The notes beneath the pieces were generated by a model. The model was not told the origin of the DNA and made no database searches. It worked only from the letters and a program-made list of their open reading frames with translations. Below are positions 9,997 through 19,930 of a DNA stretch of 64,000 bases, piece after piece. Origin of the DNA: Lepus europaeus. Lineage: Eukaryota; Chordata; Mammalia; Lagomorpha; Leporidae. Location of the stretch: assembly GCF_033115175.1 (NCBI RefSeq), contig NC_084828.1, positions 94,117,388 to 94,181,387 of the forward strand, written 5' to 3'. How positions within the stretch are numbered: position 1 is the stretch's first letter; each line of letters begins with the position of its first letter. Both the position numbers and the translations under genes were made by a program.

Positions 9997-11311
9997 GCAG
10001 TGGGACAGGGTCACGGCCGCAGCTGAGAAAAAGCTAGGAAAAGCCTGGCTGAGCGTGAGCTGACTTTCACGAGTGATTCTGGTGAGGGCTCAGAAAGGAG
10101 AGAGCTGCGGGGCAAGCTGCCGTCCTGGGGAATACCTACATGCTCACGAGCAGAAGGGCATCCCGGGGAGGGCTCAGAGAGACACGAGGAACACGTCACT
10201 GCACAACGAAGGCAAGGTGATCCTTGCTGCCAAGAGACCGAGAACTTGGCTGAACAACGTTTGCCTTCTAGTGACGGAAGCAGGTATTTGGCTAAGGAAA
10301 TATCTAAGCAAGTGTGTAAGGCGTGACTTTGTTTCTTCCCGACTACTTATAGTAAAATGTGAGAAAAGAGAATTGAATTGAAAAAGGAATTTTAACCAAA
10401 AAGGAATCAGAACTCAAAGGTTTGTAAAATTCTCACCCTAACCGTTTTGCAAAGAACCAGAAACTCGAAGGGTGTGGCCGGACAGCGCTGTGAGTGAGAG
10501 GCGGGGACGGATGTGAGCCGCAGCAGGAAGGTGGCCAGTTTGCTCTGAGGAGGAGACGTGGGTGATGCAGGAAGGGTGGGGCTCATTGGATCCCACGGGA
10601 CCAGACCAGAGAGCACCACAGCTGAAAACGCGAGCTGGGCTCGAGACCAGGGAGCAACCATCTCCACGGGGCAGTCAGGGGTGCTCGGGGCTGTGTCCTT
10701 AACTTCCAAAAGCGGAAGCCATCACTCTGATTTCCGCAGGTCAACCCAGGATGCCCAGGGAGAGGGGTGTGGCCCTGAGCCTTGCAGACAGCACCTGCCT
10801 GGCAAAGGCACAAGGAGGCGGAATTGTTGCTTGCATGGGTCAGAGGGCAGAGCCTCGTAAGCCAAGAGAATTCCTCTTCAGCCGTAAGATCGGATGAGGT
10901 TTGCTTGGCTAGATGGTGGGCTTGTTTGGGAGCCGTCACTTCTCCCGGTTCACTTCTCTGTCTCACTTCTCCTGTTTTTAACAGGAAGGTCATGGCATGT
11001 CGGTCCCACTCATATTTTTGGAAGCACACACAACTTACCTGAGCTCACAGATTCACCGCTGGAGAGGAATTTTGCCTCAGGATGGGTTGAACAGTTGGCC
11101 CCACTCACATATGCTTTAGATCATCTTTACATGAGGATGCTGCGATGTCAGGTAGGCAGTTAGGCAGGAGCGGCTGGGGAGGGCCCACAAACCCCTCATC
11201 CAGGAGAGGGACCAGGGACCCTGCCCTCTGCTGGGGCCCATTCAAGACCGCCCACTTGGCAGTTTAACTTGTGCTTAAAGTATCCTGATAAAATGGGAGC
11301 TCAGCCAACCC
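9997..11311. other. unique sequence, nothing recognised
   Basis: Mixed-composition DNA without identifiable repeats. Overlapping open frames up to 148 codons (minus strand 10583-11029) show no family features. Confidence 0.4.
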
Positions 11312-11326
11312 AGAAAAGTCTAATTT

Positions 11327-11663
11327 TTTTTTTTTTTTTGGACAGGCAGAGTGGACAGTGAGAGAGAGAGAGAGACAGAGAGAAAGGTCTTCCTTTTTTT
11401 CCGTTGGTTCACCCCCCAATGGCCACTGCGGCCGGCGCACCACGCTGATCTGAAGCCAGGAGCCAGGTGCTTCTCCCGGTCTCCCATGCGGGTGCAGGGC
11501 CCAAGCACTTGGGCCATCCTCCACTGCACTCATGGGCCACAGCAGAGAGCTAGACTGGAAGAGGAACAACCAGGACAGAATCTGGCACCCCGACCGGGAC
11601 TAGAACCCGGGGTGCAGGCACCGCAGGCGGAGGATTAGCCTAGCGAGCTGCGGTGCCGGCCAG
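11327..11663 (-). mobile_element. Young CSINE, minus strand, 15-bp TSD
   Basis: Member of the subgroup with GACAGGCAGAGTGGACAGTG and CCGACCGGGACTAGAACC. The TSD AGAAAAGTCTAATTT is perfect at 11312-11326 and 11664-11678. Full length, so a recent insertion. Confidence 0.96.
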
Positions 11664-11689
11664 AGAAAAGTCTAATTTAAAACTACATG

Positions 11690-11935
11690 TGCAGACAGCC
11701 AAAAGATATACAATTCCCAGCTGTCAATCACACATGCCAATCAGGAGTGTCATGGCCACCTCACTAGTCAACACTCCTCATCTTTTAGGATAAACAGCCC
11801 CAAACCAGGAAGAAAGGGGCCACCTGCTCTCCGGACTGGCCCAGTTCTTTGGAACATATGTGAAGAAGCTTTGGCTTCACTTTCCCTGCTTTCGTCTCTG
11901 AGCGAGAACTCATTGCTACATCAGCAAAAAGGAAG
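11690..11935 (+). mobile_element. possible ERV LTR fragment
   Basis: Shows an LTR-like order of motifs: AATCACACATGCCAATCAGG (CCAAT-type), GGATAAACAGCCCCAAACC, then CTGCTCTCCGGACTGG and TTCGTCTCTGAGCG. No terminal TG/CA pair could be fixed, so this stays tentative. Confidence 0.3.
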
Positions 11936-12800
11936 GGAGGCAAGCTGGTGACACGGGGACAGACTCAGGTGAGGCTTCTGGGACTGCACAGGGATGGAAT
12001 GAATGTATTTTCTGTGTGAAAAGGGCAGGAACTGTGGGGCCCAGGGTGATAGGTTATGAGCTGAACCTTTGTGTCCTCCCATTCCCACGTGGTGGCTTTG
12101 GCAGTGGCACCCTTGAGAGAATCAGGCTTGGACAATAGCATGAAGACGAGGCCCCCAGGATGGGATCCACGTCCTTTGTAAGAAGAGGAAGGGAGATGAG
12201 AGCTTTCTGTTTCCGTCACATGCAGGCACAGGGAGAAGACAGCCAATTGCAAGCCCAAAAGCAAAGTGGCCCTCCCCAGAGGCCGGGTCTGCCAGCATCT
12301 TGATGTTGTTCTGTTTTAATGCTTTTTATTTTATTTATTGGAAAGGCAGAGAGAAAGGAAACAGATGTTGCAGGAGATGGCCAGAACAGAGGTTCTTACC
12401 TTCCTGTAAGAAAAGCATTTCAGACGTGCGGCAGGGACTGGCAGCGAGCAGATTGGGGGGGCAAGGACCCGAGTGCCCAGCCTGCATTCAGAATGGGTTC
12501 TTATGGATGTGGGGCACAGCTCGTCCTCTTCTACCTCCCAGGGCCTTCTCAAGGCAGTGTTATTGGGCGGAATAGCCCCCTGGGTGTGGGGCTGGGCTGG
12601 GAGATTCCCCTGAGATGATCCCCGTGTCCCCCGCCAAGGTTACTGTTTGACATGGGCAGGACTTTTGATGTGCAAATGCTGAGCTGCTTCCACAGCATGC
12701 ATCTGAGCCTATGTTCCTTTCCTCATTTAACCTCATGAAGTTCCCGTTTTCCCTTGGCTCCTGTTATATACATAGGCTAACGTAAACCTTCCCACCTAAC
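11936..12800. other. mostly unique sequence
   Basis: Nothing is recognised except a short antisense CSINE-tail-like patch at about 12318-12362 (TTTTATTTATTGGAAAGGCA). Confidence 0.4.
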
Positions 12801-12801
12801 A

Positions 12802-13038
12802 CAGATTCCATCCGCTGGTTCACTCCCAAGTGCCAACCAGGGTTGGTCACACTGAGAGCAGGAGCTGAGGACTCAGTCTGAGGCTCCAACCTGTGTGGCG
12901 GGGACTCAGCTCCTGGAGCCATCACCTGCTACCTCCTAGGGTGCACACTATGAGGGAGCCGGAAGCGAGAGTGGAAATGGGACTCCAAGCCAAGCACTCC
13001 GACGGGGAATGAAAAGTCCTAAGCACCACCTTGCCCAC
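12802..13038 (-). mobile_element. CSINE, minus strand, old copy lacking its tail
   Basis: Starts at the ATTCCATCCGCTGGTTCACT body motif and runs to ACTCCAAGCCAAGCACTCC and the degraded head. The A-rich/(GA)n end is absent. It sits against an MLT1-like LTR end. Confidence 0.75.
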
Positions 13039-13137
13039 CTCGCTGTCTTGATTTTGGACTTGACGGCTTCTAGAACTGTGAGAAATATTTGTTACTTAAG
13101 CCACCCAGTCTATGGGCTACTTTGTTATGACCTGAAC
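13039..13137 (+). mobile_element. 3' end of an MLT1-like LTR
   Basis: CTTGATTTTGGACTTGACGG, then TCTAGAACTGTGAGAAATA and AAGCCACCCAGTCTATGG are the diagnostic last part of MLT1-type LTRs. Only this end is recognisable. Old fossil. Confidence 0.75.
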
Positions 13138-13341
13138 TGAATAATTAATTCATTGACTCCTAAGTTGTTCGTGTTTTTAAATTTCCACCAATGTGTGAAT
13201 CTTCTAATTTTCCTTCTATTATTAATTTCTAACTTCATCCCAATGTCTTTGGAGAAGACACCCTGTATGACATATATCTTTTTAAATAGAGACTTGACTT
13301 GTGACCTGGAAAATCTCCCCTGTGCACGTAAGAAGAATGTG

Positions 13342-13676
13342 GGGCTGGCATTGTAGCACAGTGAGACACCGGCATCCCACATGGGCACTAGGTTGAGTCT
13401 GGGCTGCTCCATTTCTGATCAAGCTCCCTGATAATGCGCCTGGGAAAACAGCAGAAAATGGTCCAAGTGCTTAGTGCTTGGGCTCCTGCACCCTCATGGG
13501 AGACCTGAAAGAAGCTCCTGGCTCCTGGCTTCCGCCTGGCCCAGCCTTGGTCATTGCAGCCATTTGGGAAGTGAACCAGTGGATGGAAGATCTCTTTCTC
13601 CTCTCTCTCTTGCTCTCTCACTCCCCCCACCTCCGTAACTGTCTTTCAAACAACTAATACATTTTTAGAAAACAGG
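13342..13676 (+). mobile_element. CSINE, plus strand, 12-bp TSD
   Basis: The TSD AAGAAGAATGTG is perfect at 13330-13341 and 13677-13688. The body is moderately diverged. It was inserted into L1-A, and its right-hand TSD was later hit by the next CSINE. Confidence 0.93.
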
Positions 13677-13694
13677 AAGAAGAATGTGTATTCT

Positions 13695-14038
13695 GCCGGC
13701 GCCGCAGCTCACTAGGCTAATCCTCCACCTTGCGGCGCCGGCACACCGGGTTCTAGTCCCAGTCGGGGCACCAATCCTGTCCAGGTTGCCCCTCTTCCAG
13801 GCCAGCTCTCTGCTGTGGCCAGGGAGTGCAGTGGAGGATGGCCCAAGTCCTTGGGCCCTGCACCCAATGGGAGACCAGGATAAGCACCTGGCTCCTGCCA
13901 TCGGATCAGCGCGGTGCAACGGCCGCAGCACGCCTACCGCGGCGGCCATTGGAGGGTGAACCAACGGCAAAAGGAAGACCTTTCTCTCTCTCTCTCTCTC
14001 ATTGTCCACTCTGCCTGTCAAAAAAAAAAAAAAAAAAA
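13695..14038 (+). mobile_element. Young CSINE, plus strand, 14-bp TSD
   Basis: Young subgroup (GGCGCCGGCACACCGGG, GTTCTAGTCCCAGTCGGGG). The TSD AGAATGTGTATTCT is perfect at 13681-13694 and 14039-14052. It overlaps the right TSD of the older CSINE to its left. Confidence 0.96.
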
Positions 14039-14523
14039 AGAATGTGTATTCTGTTGTCAGGTAGAGAGCTCTGTGTGTCTGTTAGACCTACTCGCTCTGT
14101 TTCCTTCTCATCTTCTGTCTGTACTAGCCAGTACTGAAGCTTCCAATTATTATTACAGAGCTAACTATTTCTCCCTTCAATTCTGTCAATTTTTGCTTCA
14201 TATGTTTTGATAATCTGTTATTAGGTGTATAAAGTGTTGTTGTTAGCATTATATCTTCATTCTATATCAACCCCTTTATTAACACATAATGTCCTTTTTC
14301 ATTTCCCATAAGCTTTTTTGACTTAAAATCTATTTTTTCTGATAAAAACATAACTACTTATGCTCAATTTTGATTATGATTTGCATGGAATATCTTTTTC
14401 CATCCTTTTACTTTCAACTGATTTGTGTCTTTGGATCTAACATGAAACTTGTAGACATCATACAGTGGGATAATTTTTAAAACCCACTAGTCTCTGTCTT
14501 TTGATGGGAGAGTTTAATCTCTT

Positions 14524-16512
14524 TTTTCATTAAAATATTTATTGAGCATGTACTATGCACCAACACATAATTTATCTGGAAGACTTCTAGACACTGTACC
14601 ATCCCACGCAGAGGCACAACGCATGCATCCCCACCCGCAGCTCTGACGCTGAACACAGCAGCTCGGCGTCCCTGCACACACTACCCACACAGCTCCATGC
14701 AATGCCACTTCCCCTAGGTGGAGTGGTTGGGCCGACGGCAGCAAGGCCAACACCAGCACATGCCATGTGAACGCCATCAGCTCATGTGTGTGCGTCCTAG
14801 GAGTTCAGAACTAGACCTAGCTGGGGAACAATGAGCCACAACCGACCCATGGGGAGGCACTGTAGGCACCCCGAACGAACACCTGGAAACAGCCTATTCT
14901 ACAGGGCAGACACTGGGCAGTGAGTGGCGTGGGGCCCAGCTGTGTTTGTGAAGGGCCCCGACGATGCCTGCCAGGCGGGGAGGGGTCAGGCGGAGCCCAC
15001 GTCCACAGACTGCACAGGGGCACGGGCAGCAGCCCAGTGCGTCTTGATTTGTGTGTGTTCATCCCTTGAGACACACACCCTGCTTCCCAAAAGAACACTG
15101 CTGTCATGTCCAGATGGGAAAGAATTTCTCTCCAACTTTTTGAGATGTGGGGTCTTGTCTGGAAGTGATCGCCCAGCTCAGAGTGATCGACACGTGGCTT
15201 CCCCGCACTGGGTATCTCTGCAACACCACTGAGCCTGTGACCACATCGCCTGTGTGGATAGGGCCTGGGTCATCCATCATGAATAGCGTCTGCTTCCAGT
15301 GTGTGGTGGGGTGTAGTGGGCCAGTGCTGAGCACCTGTGGCGGCTGGCCATCCTGCAGGCTTTGGAAGTGCTCGCTGAACCAGGCGGTGGAGCCGTGCAG
15401 GGTGCCCGCCCTCTGGATATCAAAGTGCAGCTCACCCCACATGGTCTACAGATCAGAGATCTGCACAGTTCTCATGTCCAGCTGTAATATGGTGCATAGA
15501 TCAGATGGACAGTCTTCCACTTTCAAAATGTGATTATACTTGGGCTGCGAAAAAAACTCCTTACTTGCTTAAGATTTGAGAGCACTGAGGTTGAACTCGT
15601 AGGTGTTGTCCCAGAAGAGCACCTTGCTGTGGTAGTCCTGACGGCACTGCAGGGTACCAGGTGCGGCGTGGCTGATCTCGGCCATATGACCCACCCTCCT
15701 TCAGCCAGGCATCTCAGGCAAACAGGAAGGACGCGATCATGAACTCGAACAGCAGGCAGGTCCCCATCCACTCAGACACAGGCACGTCCACCTGCCCGGG
15801 CAGCACCACCTCCTCCACCTTCTGCTGGAACACATGATCATGTCTGTGTGGCCATTCTGCAGGCCCAGCTGGCCCGTGCACTGCGCCATCTCGCTGGCCC
15901 CCACTGACCCACGACACAGAAGGGGCTGATGATCCCAGGGCCACAGCCAATGGCCAGGATGGCTTTGCCCTCCGAGGCTTCCTTATTCTGCAGGATGGCG
16001 CTGTGGTATTTGGTTGTTGGGTCTGCCAACCTCTCCAAGTGAGGTTTCAGGGTCTCATAGCTGCCAAAGTACTCCTCCTCCTGCCACGCGTCCTTGGGGT
16101 CGTACTCCTCCATGGGCCGGCCCACACGACTCGCGGGAATGTGCCCGCAGCAGCCTGCCTGCTCGCCTCACCACCGCTCTGCAGGTCTTAGGAAGAGAAT
16201 CTTCTCTCCTCTCAAAGCACCAAGCTGGTTCTCATCAGTGGCGGCGTAGTTTGCGATGGCCACGAATTCCTCTGGCTGCACTCCCTCTAGGAGGAGCTCT
16301 GCCTCACCGGGCTGGACAGCTTCCTCTTCCTGAGACTCACCCCTGCGGCAGTCGCCTGACATGGTCACAGCTCCCTCAGGCTCTGCCTCATACCTGCTGC
16401 TTTTATTTCATTTTTTCTCCTTCGTTTCTCAGCCGCGTCTCCCCGCTGAGTCCTGTATCCACGTCGCCAGCACGAGGGGCGGACGGTCCCTATCGGGAGC
16501 CAGAGCCACCGC
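14524..16512 (-). pseudogene. PRMT2: processed pseudogene of PRMT2 (retrocopy with UTRs)
   Basis: Intronless copy of the protein arginine methyltransferase 2 mRNA. Reading 3' to 5' on the plus strand: 3' UTR 14524-15103 with AATAAA (14538-14543) and a short poly-A; coding remnant 15104-16369; 5' UTR 16370-16512. Recognisable pieces, in several frames, are the N-terminus and SH3 region (VQPEEFVAIANYAATDENQL, 16168-16368), [20 protein letters not shown], a methyltransferase motif I altered to [13 protein letters not shown] (about 15916-15963), the double-E loop [11 protein letters not shown] (about 15744-15776), and the C-terminus from GELHFDIQRAGTLHG to KVGEKFFPIW before the stop at 15104. Frameshifts break it between these blocks, including after the SH3 region and before and after the double-E loop, so no enzyme can be made. 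The 14-bp TSD GAGTTTAATCTCTT lies at 14510-14523 and 16513-16526 and marks L1-mediated retroposition into L1-A. Confidence 0.95.
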
Positions 16513-16526
16513 GAGTTTAATCTCTT

Positions 16527-17516
16527 AACATTTAAAGTAATTACTGGTAAGAAGAGACTTGCTTCTGACATTTTGCTATTTGTTTGTCATAAGCCTAATA
16601 GCTATTTTGTCTCTCATTCTCAGCATTACCCTTTTCCCTTGGGTTAACTCAATTTTTTGGGTAATGAAACATGTTAGTCCTCTTCTCAGTCCTTTTCACA
16701 TATATTCTACAGCTATTTTCTTTGTAGCTGTCCTGGGAATTACATCTAACACCCTGAAGCTAAAATACTCTAATTTGAATTCATCCCAGCTTCAGAAAAA
16801 TACAAAAGCTCTGCTTCGATATAGCTCCATTCGCTCTTTGAGTCATCAATGTCACAAAATTGCCTGAAAACATAGCCTATTAATTTTTAATGCACCGGTC
16901 TCTCGAACTGAATAGAAAACAAAATGCAGAGTTACAAGCTGAAGTAACACTACCACCTAGCTAATAATTGTTTTTTAAAAGATTATATTAGTTTTAAGGA
17001 CCAGCATTATTGCATGGTGAGTTAAGCCACCACCTGCAACACTGGCATCCCGTTTGGGTGCTGGTTTGAATCTTGGCCACTCCACTTCCAATCCAGCTCC
17101 CTGCTAATAGCCTGGGAAATCAGCAGAAGATAGCCCAAGTGCTTGGGCCCTGTTACCCATGCAGAAGACCCGGATGAAGCTCCCGGATCCTGCCTTTGGC
17201 CTGGCCCAGCCCTGGTCATTGGGGCCATTTGGGGAGTGAACCAGCGAATGGAAGATCTCTCTCTCTCTCTCTCTCTGTAACTCTGCCTTTCAAATAAATA
17301 AATAAATAATAAAATCTTTTAAAAATTACATGTTTTAAAATCATATAAAAAACAAAAAAAGCAGTGATAACTTGAAATTACAGTAACACTAGCGTTTCTA
17401 TGTGTCCAGTATTTATACTTACTGTACTGAGATCTTAGCTTCTGCACGAATTTCAAGTTACTGTCCCGTGTCCCAGCAGGACTTTTGAAGATTCCTTGCA
17501 ATCCCCCACAGAGTGG
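16527..17516 (-). mobile_element. L1-A fragment 2 (antisense)
   Basis: Resumes exactly where fragment 1 stopped: AACATTTAAAGTAATTACTG, CATTTTGCTATTTGTTTGTC, then 5'-ward antisense L1 text to about 17516. It is interrupted by the CSINE at 16993-17325 and ends at the MaLR LTR. Confidence 0.8.
16993..17325 (+). mobile_element. CSINE, plus strand
   Basis: AGGACCAGCATTATTGCATG head, full body, (CT)n and an AAATAAATAAATAAT tail. Moderately diverged; no clear TSD. Confidence 0.9.
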
Positions 17517-17918
17517 TGGATTAGTCCTTTTTCTATTGCTTTAACAAAATGCCTGCAGCAAGGTATTTTATAGAGAGACATATTCAGCTCACAGCTCTGG
17601 AGGCTGGAAGTACAAGAACGGGGTGTGTGTTTGAACTCTGGTGAGGGCCTTACGGAGGGTGGCACCGTGGCATCAGGGAGGAGCACATGATGAGACAGGA
17701 AGCCAGACAGCTTTGCAGGAGTCAGCCTTGTTATCTCATAAGAATTCACACTGACGTTAGCTGGGGTCCCATGAGAATGACATTAATCCCGCCAAGGGCA
17801 GCATCCCAATGACCTCATCACCTGTCACTGGGTCCTACCTCTTAAAGGTCCCAACACCTCAGTGCCACCACACTGAGGCCCGAATCCTTGGGGAACAGGC
17901 TACATCCAAACCATAGCA
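17517..17918 (-). mobile_element. MaLR LTR, low-coordinate end of the provirus
   Basis: Antisense MST-class LTR: TGGATTAGTCCTTTTTCTAT, CTCACAGCTCTGGAGGCTGG, CTGGTGAGGGCCTTACGG, CCCAATGACCTCATCACC, ending ACATCCAAACCATAGCA. It begins TG and ends CA. Similar to the LTR at 27311-28173. Confidence 0.8.
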
Positions 17919-18341
17919 TTCTGCCCATGCCCCAAAGTTCAAGTCCATCTGGACAATGCAAAATGCAGCCATTCCGTCCCCAACAGTCCCAAGTCTTTTT
18001 CTTTTTAAATGGATGCATAAAAATTGTCCATCTTTATGGGGAGCCATGTGATGTTTTGATACATGTAGTGTTTAAATCAGGGTAACATCCCTAAAAACAC
18101 CATTTCTTTGTGATGAAAGATTTAAAAATCTTTTTTTAGCTTTTAAAAACCATACAGTATATTAGTGTTAATTATCATCACGCTTTGTGCAATAGAATGC
18201 CATAACCTGTTTCTCCTATCTAATTATAACTGAGTACCTATTACCCACATTTTCCCCATTGCTCCCTCCTTGCCACTCTCCCGAGCCCTGCTGACCACTC
18301 TCAAGCTTTTCAAGACTAGTTTCTTTAGATTCTACATATGA

Positions 18342-18432
18342 GGGAGATCATGTGACATGAGTGAGATCATGTGATCTTTGAGATTATGTGGCATGAGAGT
18401 GAGATCATGTGACATGAGTGAGATCATGTGAC
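18342..18432. repeat. short tandem duplication, about 19-20-bp unit
   Basis: The unit GAGATCATGTGACATGAGT recurs four to five times with minor changes inside the L1-B 3' region, where L1 consensus has one copy. Confidence 0.85.
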
Positions 18433-18709
18433 ATTTGTCTTTTGCTTATTTCACATAACATAATGGCCTCCAGTAAGCATCCAGGATTTAATCGTTTTCT
18501 GGCTGAGTAGTATTCCATTGTGTGCATGTACCACACTTTCTTCATCCATTCATTATACAATTTGACATTTAGTTTGTTTCCATTTATTGGCTATTGTGAA
18601 TAGCACTGAAACAAACATGTGAGTGTAGATGTCTATTTGACATACTAATTTCATTTCCTTTGTATGTGAGCCTAATGGTGGAATTGCTATATCATATGGT
18701 AGTTTTATT

Positions 18710-19004
18710 TTTAAATTGTATTTTTTGTTTACTTGAGAAGGAGAGAGAGAGAGAGAGAGAGAGAGTTGCAATTCATTTTCCAAATGCCCACAATAGCTGA
18801 GCCAAAACTGGGAGCCAGGGGTTCCACCCAGGCCTCCCATTAGGGTGACAGGCCTCAATCACCTGATCCATCACCACTGCCTTCCAGGGTCCACATCAGC
18901 AGGAAGCTGGTCCAGAGCTGGAGCTGGGCGCAAACCCAGGTACTCTGGCCTGGGACACAGGTGTCCTAGCCAGCGTCTCGACTGCTAGACTAAATGTGCG
19001 CCCC
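18710..19004 (-). mobile_element. CSINE, minus strand, old subfamily
   Basis: Antisense: TTTTGTTTACTTGAGAAGGA, (GA)n, diverged body, and head end GCTAGACTAAATGTGCGCCC. The near-perfect TSD TGGTAGTTTT/TGGTAGTTCT flanks it in L1-B. Confidence 0.85.
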
Positions 19005-19676
19005 TGGTAGTTCTCTTTTTAATCTTTGAGGAACCCTCATGCTGTTTTCCATAATGACGACACTAACTTGCATTTCTGCCAAAAGTGTGCTAGGTTTCTC
19101 TTTTCTCCACATCCTCACCAACACTTGTCATCCTTTGTCGTTTTAATAATAGCTACCTACCTGGAAGGCGGTGATCATTTTGATTTGCATTTCCCTGATG
19201 ATGAAAGGTGTTGAGCAACTTATAAAATATGTGTTGGTCATTTGTCTGTCTTCTTTATAAGAAATGTCTATTTGTGTCTACTGCCCATTTTTTGGATTGT
19301 TTGGATGATTTTTTTTTTTTTTTTTTTTTGCTGCTGAGTTGGTTGAGTTTGCACACACATACATAAACACATTAACTCCTTGTAGATGTATGGTTTGCCA
19401 ATGTTTTCTTGCATTCTGCAGGTTGTCTCTTCACTCTGTTGATTATTTGCTTTGCTTTGCAGCTTCAGAGTTTGAGATCACCAAATTTGTCCATCTTTGC
19501 TTTTGTTTCCTGTGTTTCCTTGTCACTTCAGCTGTCCTGAAGCAGTTCCCCTGCATTTTCCCCTGGCAGTTTCCTGGTTTCAGGATCTTTGATCACTCTT
19601 TTAATTGGATAATTTGATCCATTTACATTTAAGGTAACTATTGATAAACAAGGTCTCACAACTGGGGCTGGTGCTG

Positions 19677-19930
19677 TGACACATTGAAGTAGCACCTTGA
19701 CAGTAGAGACTCCATTTTGGAGAACCTGAGACTCCATTCCGGGAAGGTGCCCCCGCCCCCCACCATGAGACTCTGATCTGAAACTATGATCTAAAACAGT
19801 TGAACAATAGCAGTCCACTACATCACACTTGGCAGAGCATAGAAACCTCCTAGCATGATTGCTCAAGCTTGGAAGTGGACAGGCTGCACCTGGATTACTG
19901 ATAAAAATGTAATTTGTCTATGTCCGACAT
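19677..19930 (+). mobile_element. ERV1-type LTR fragment, same family as 31393-31845
   Basis: TGACACATTGAAGTAGCACC, TGACAGTAGAGACTCCATTT, TTGGCAGAGCATAGAAACC and AGGCTGCACCTGGATTA align with the LTR at 31393. Only the 5' part is present. Inserted into L1-B. Confidence 0.75.

Larger units (their letters stand above)
13138..14509 (-). mobile_element. L1-A fragment 1 (antisense ORF2), split by two CSINEs
   Basis: Antisense L1 text: TTCTAACTTCATCCCAATG, GAATGTGTATTCTGTTGTCA, TTTTGCTTCATATGTTTTGA, TTTTTCCATCCTTTTACTTT, up to TGATGGGAGAG. CSINEs occupy 13342-13676 and 13695-14038. The reading resumes after the PRMT2 retrocopy at 16527, so this is one element opened by later insertions. Confidence 0.85.

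Noticed and set aside
13695-13780. tRNA-like heads of CSINEs considered as tRNA genes
   Set aside because: A- and B-box-like text is present but there is no complete cloverleaf; they are SINE promoters.
18342-18432. CRISPR-like array
   Set aside because: Contiguous tandem duplication in an L1 with no spacers, in a mammalian genome.
19665-19684. String resembling the first 20 nt of a CSINE
   Set aside because: No body or tail follows; the text is better explained as L1-B flank plus the start of the ERV1 LTR at 19677.
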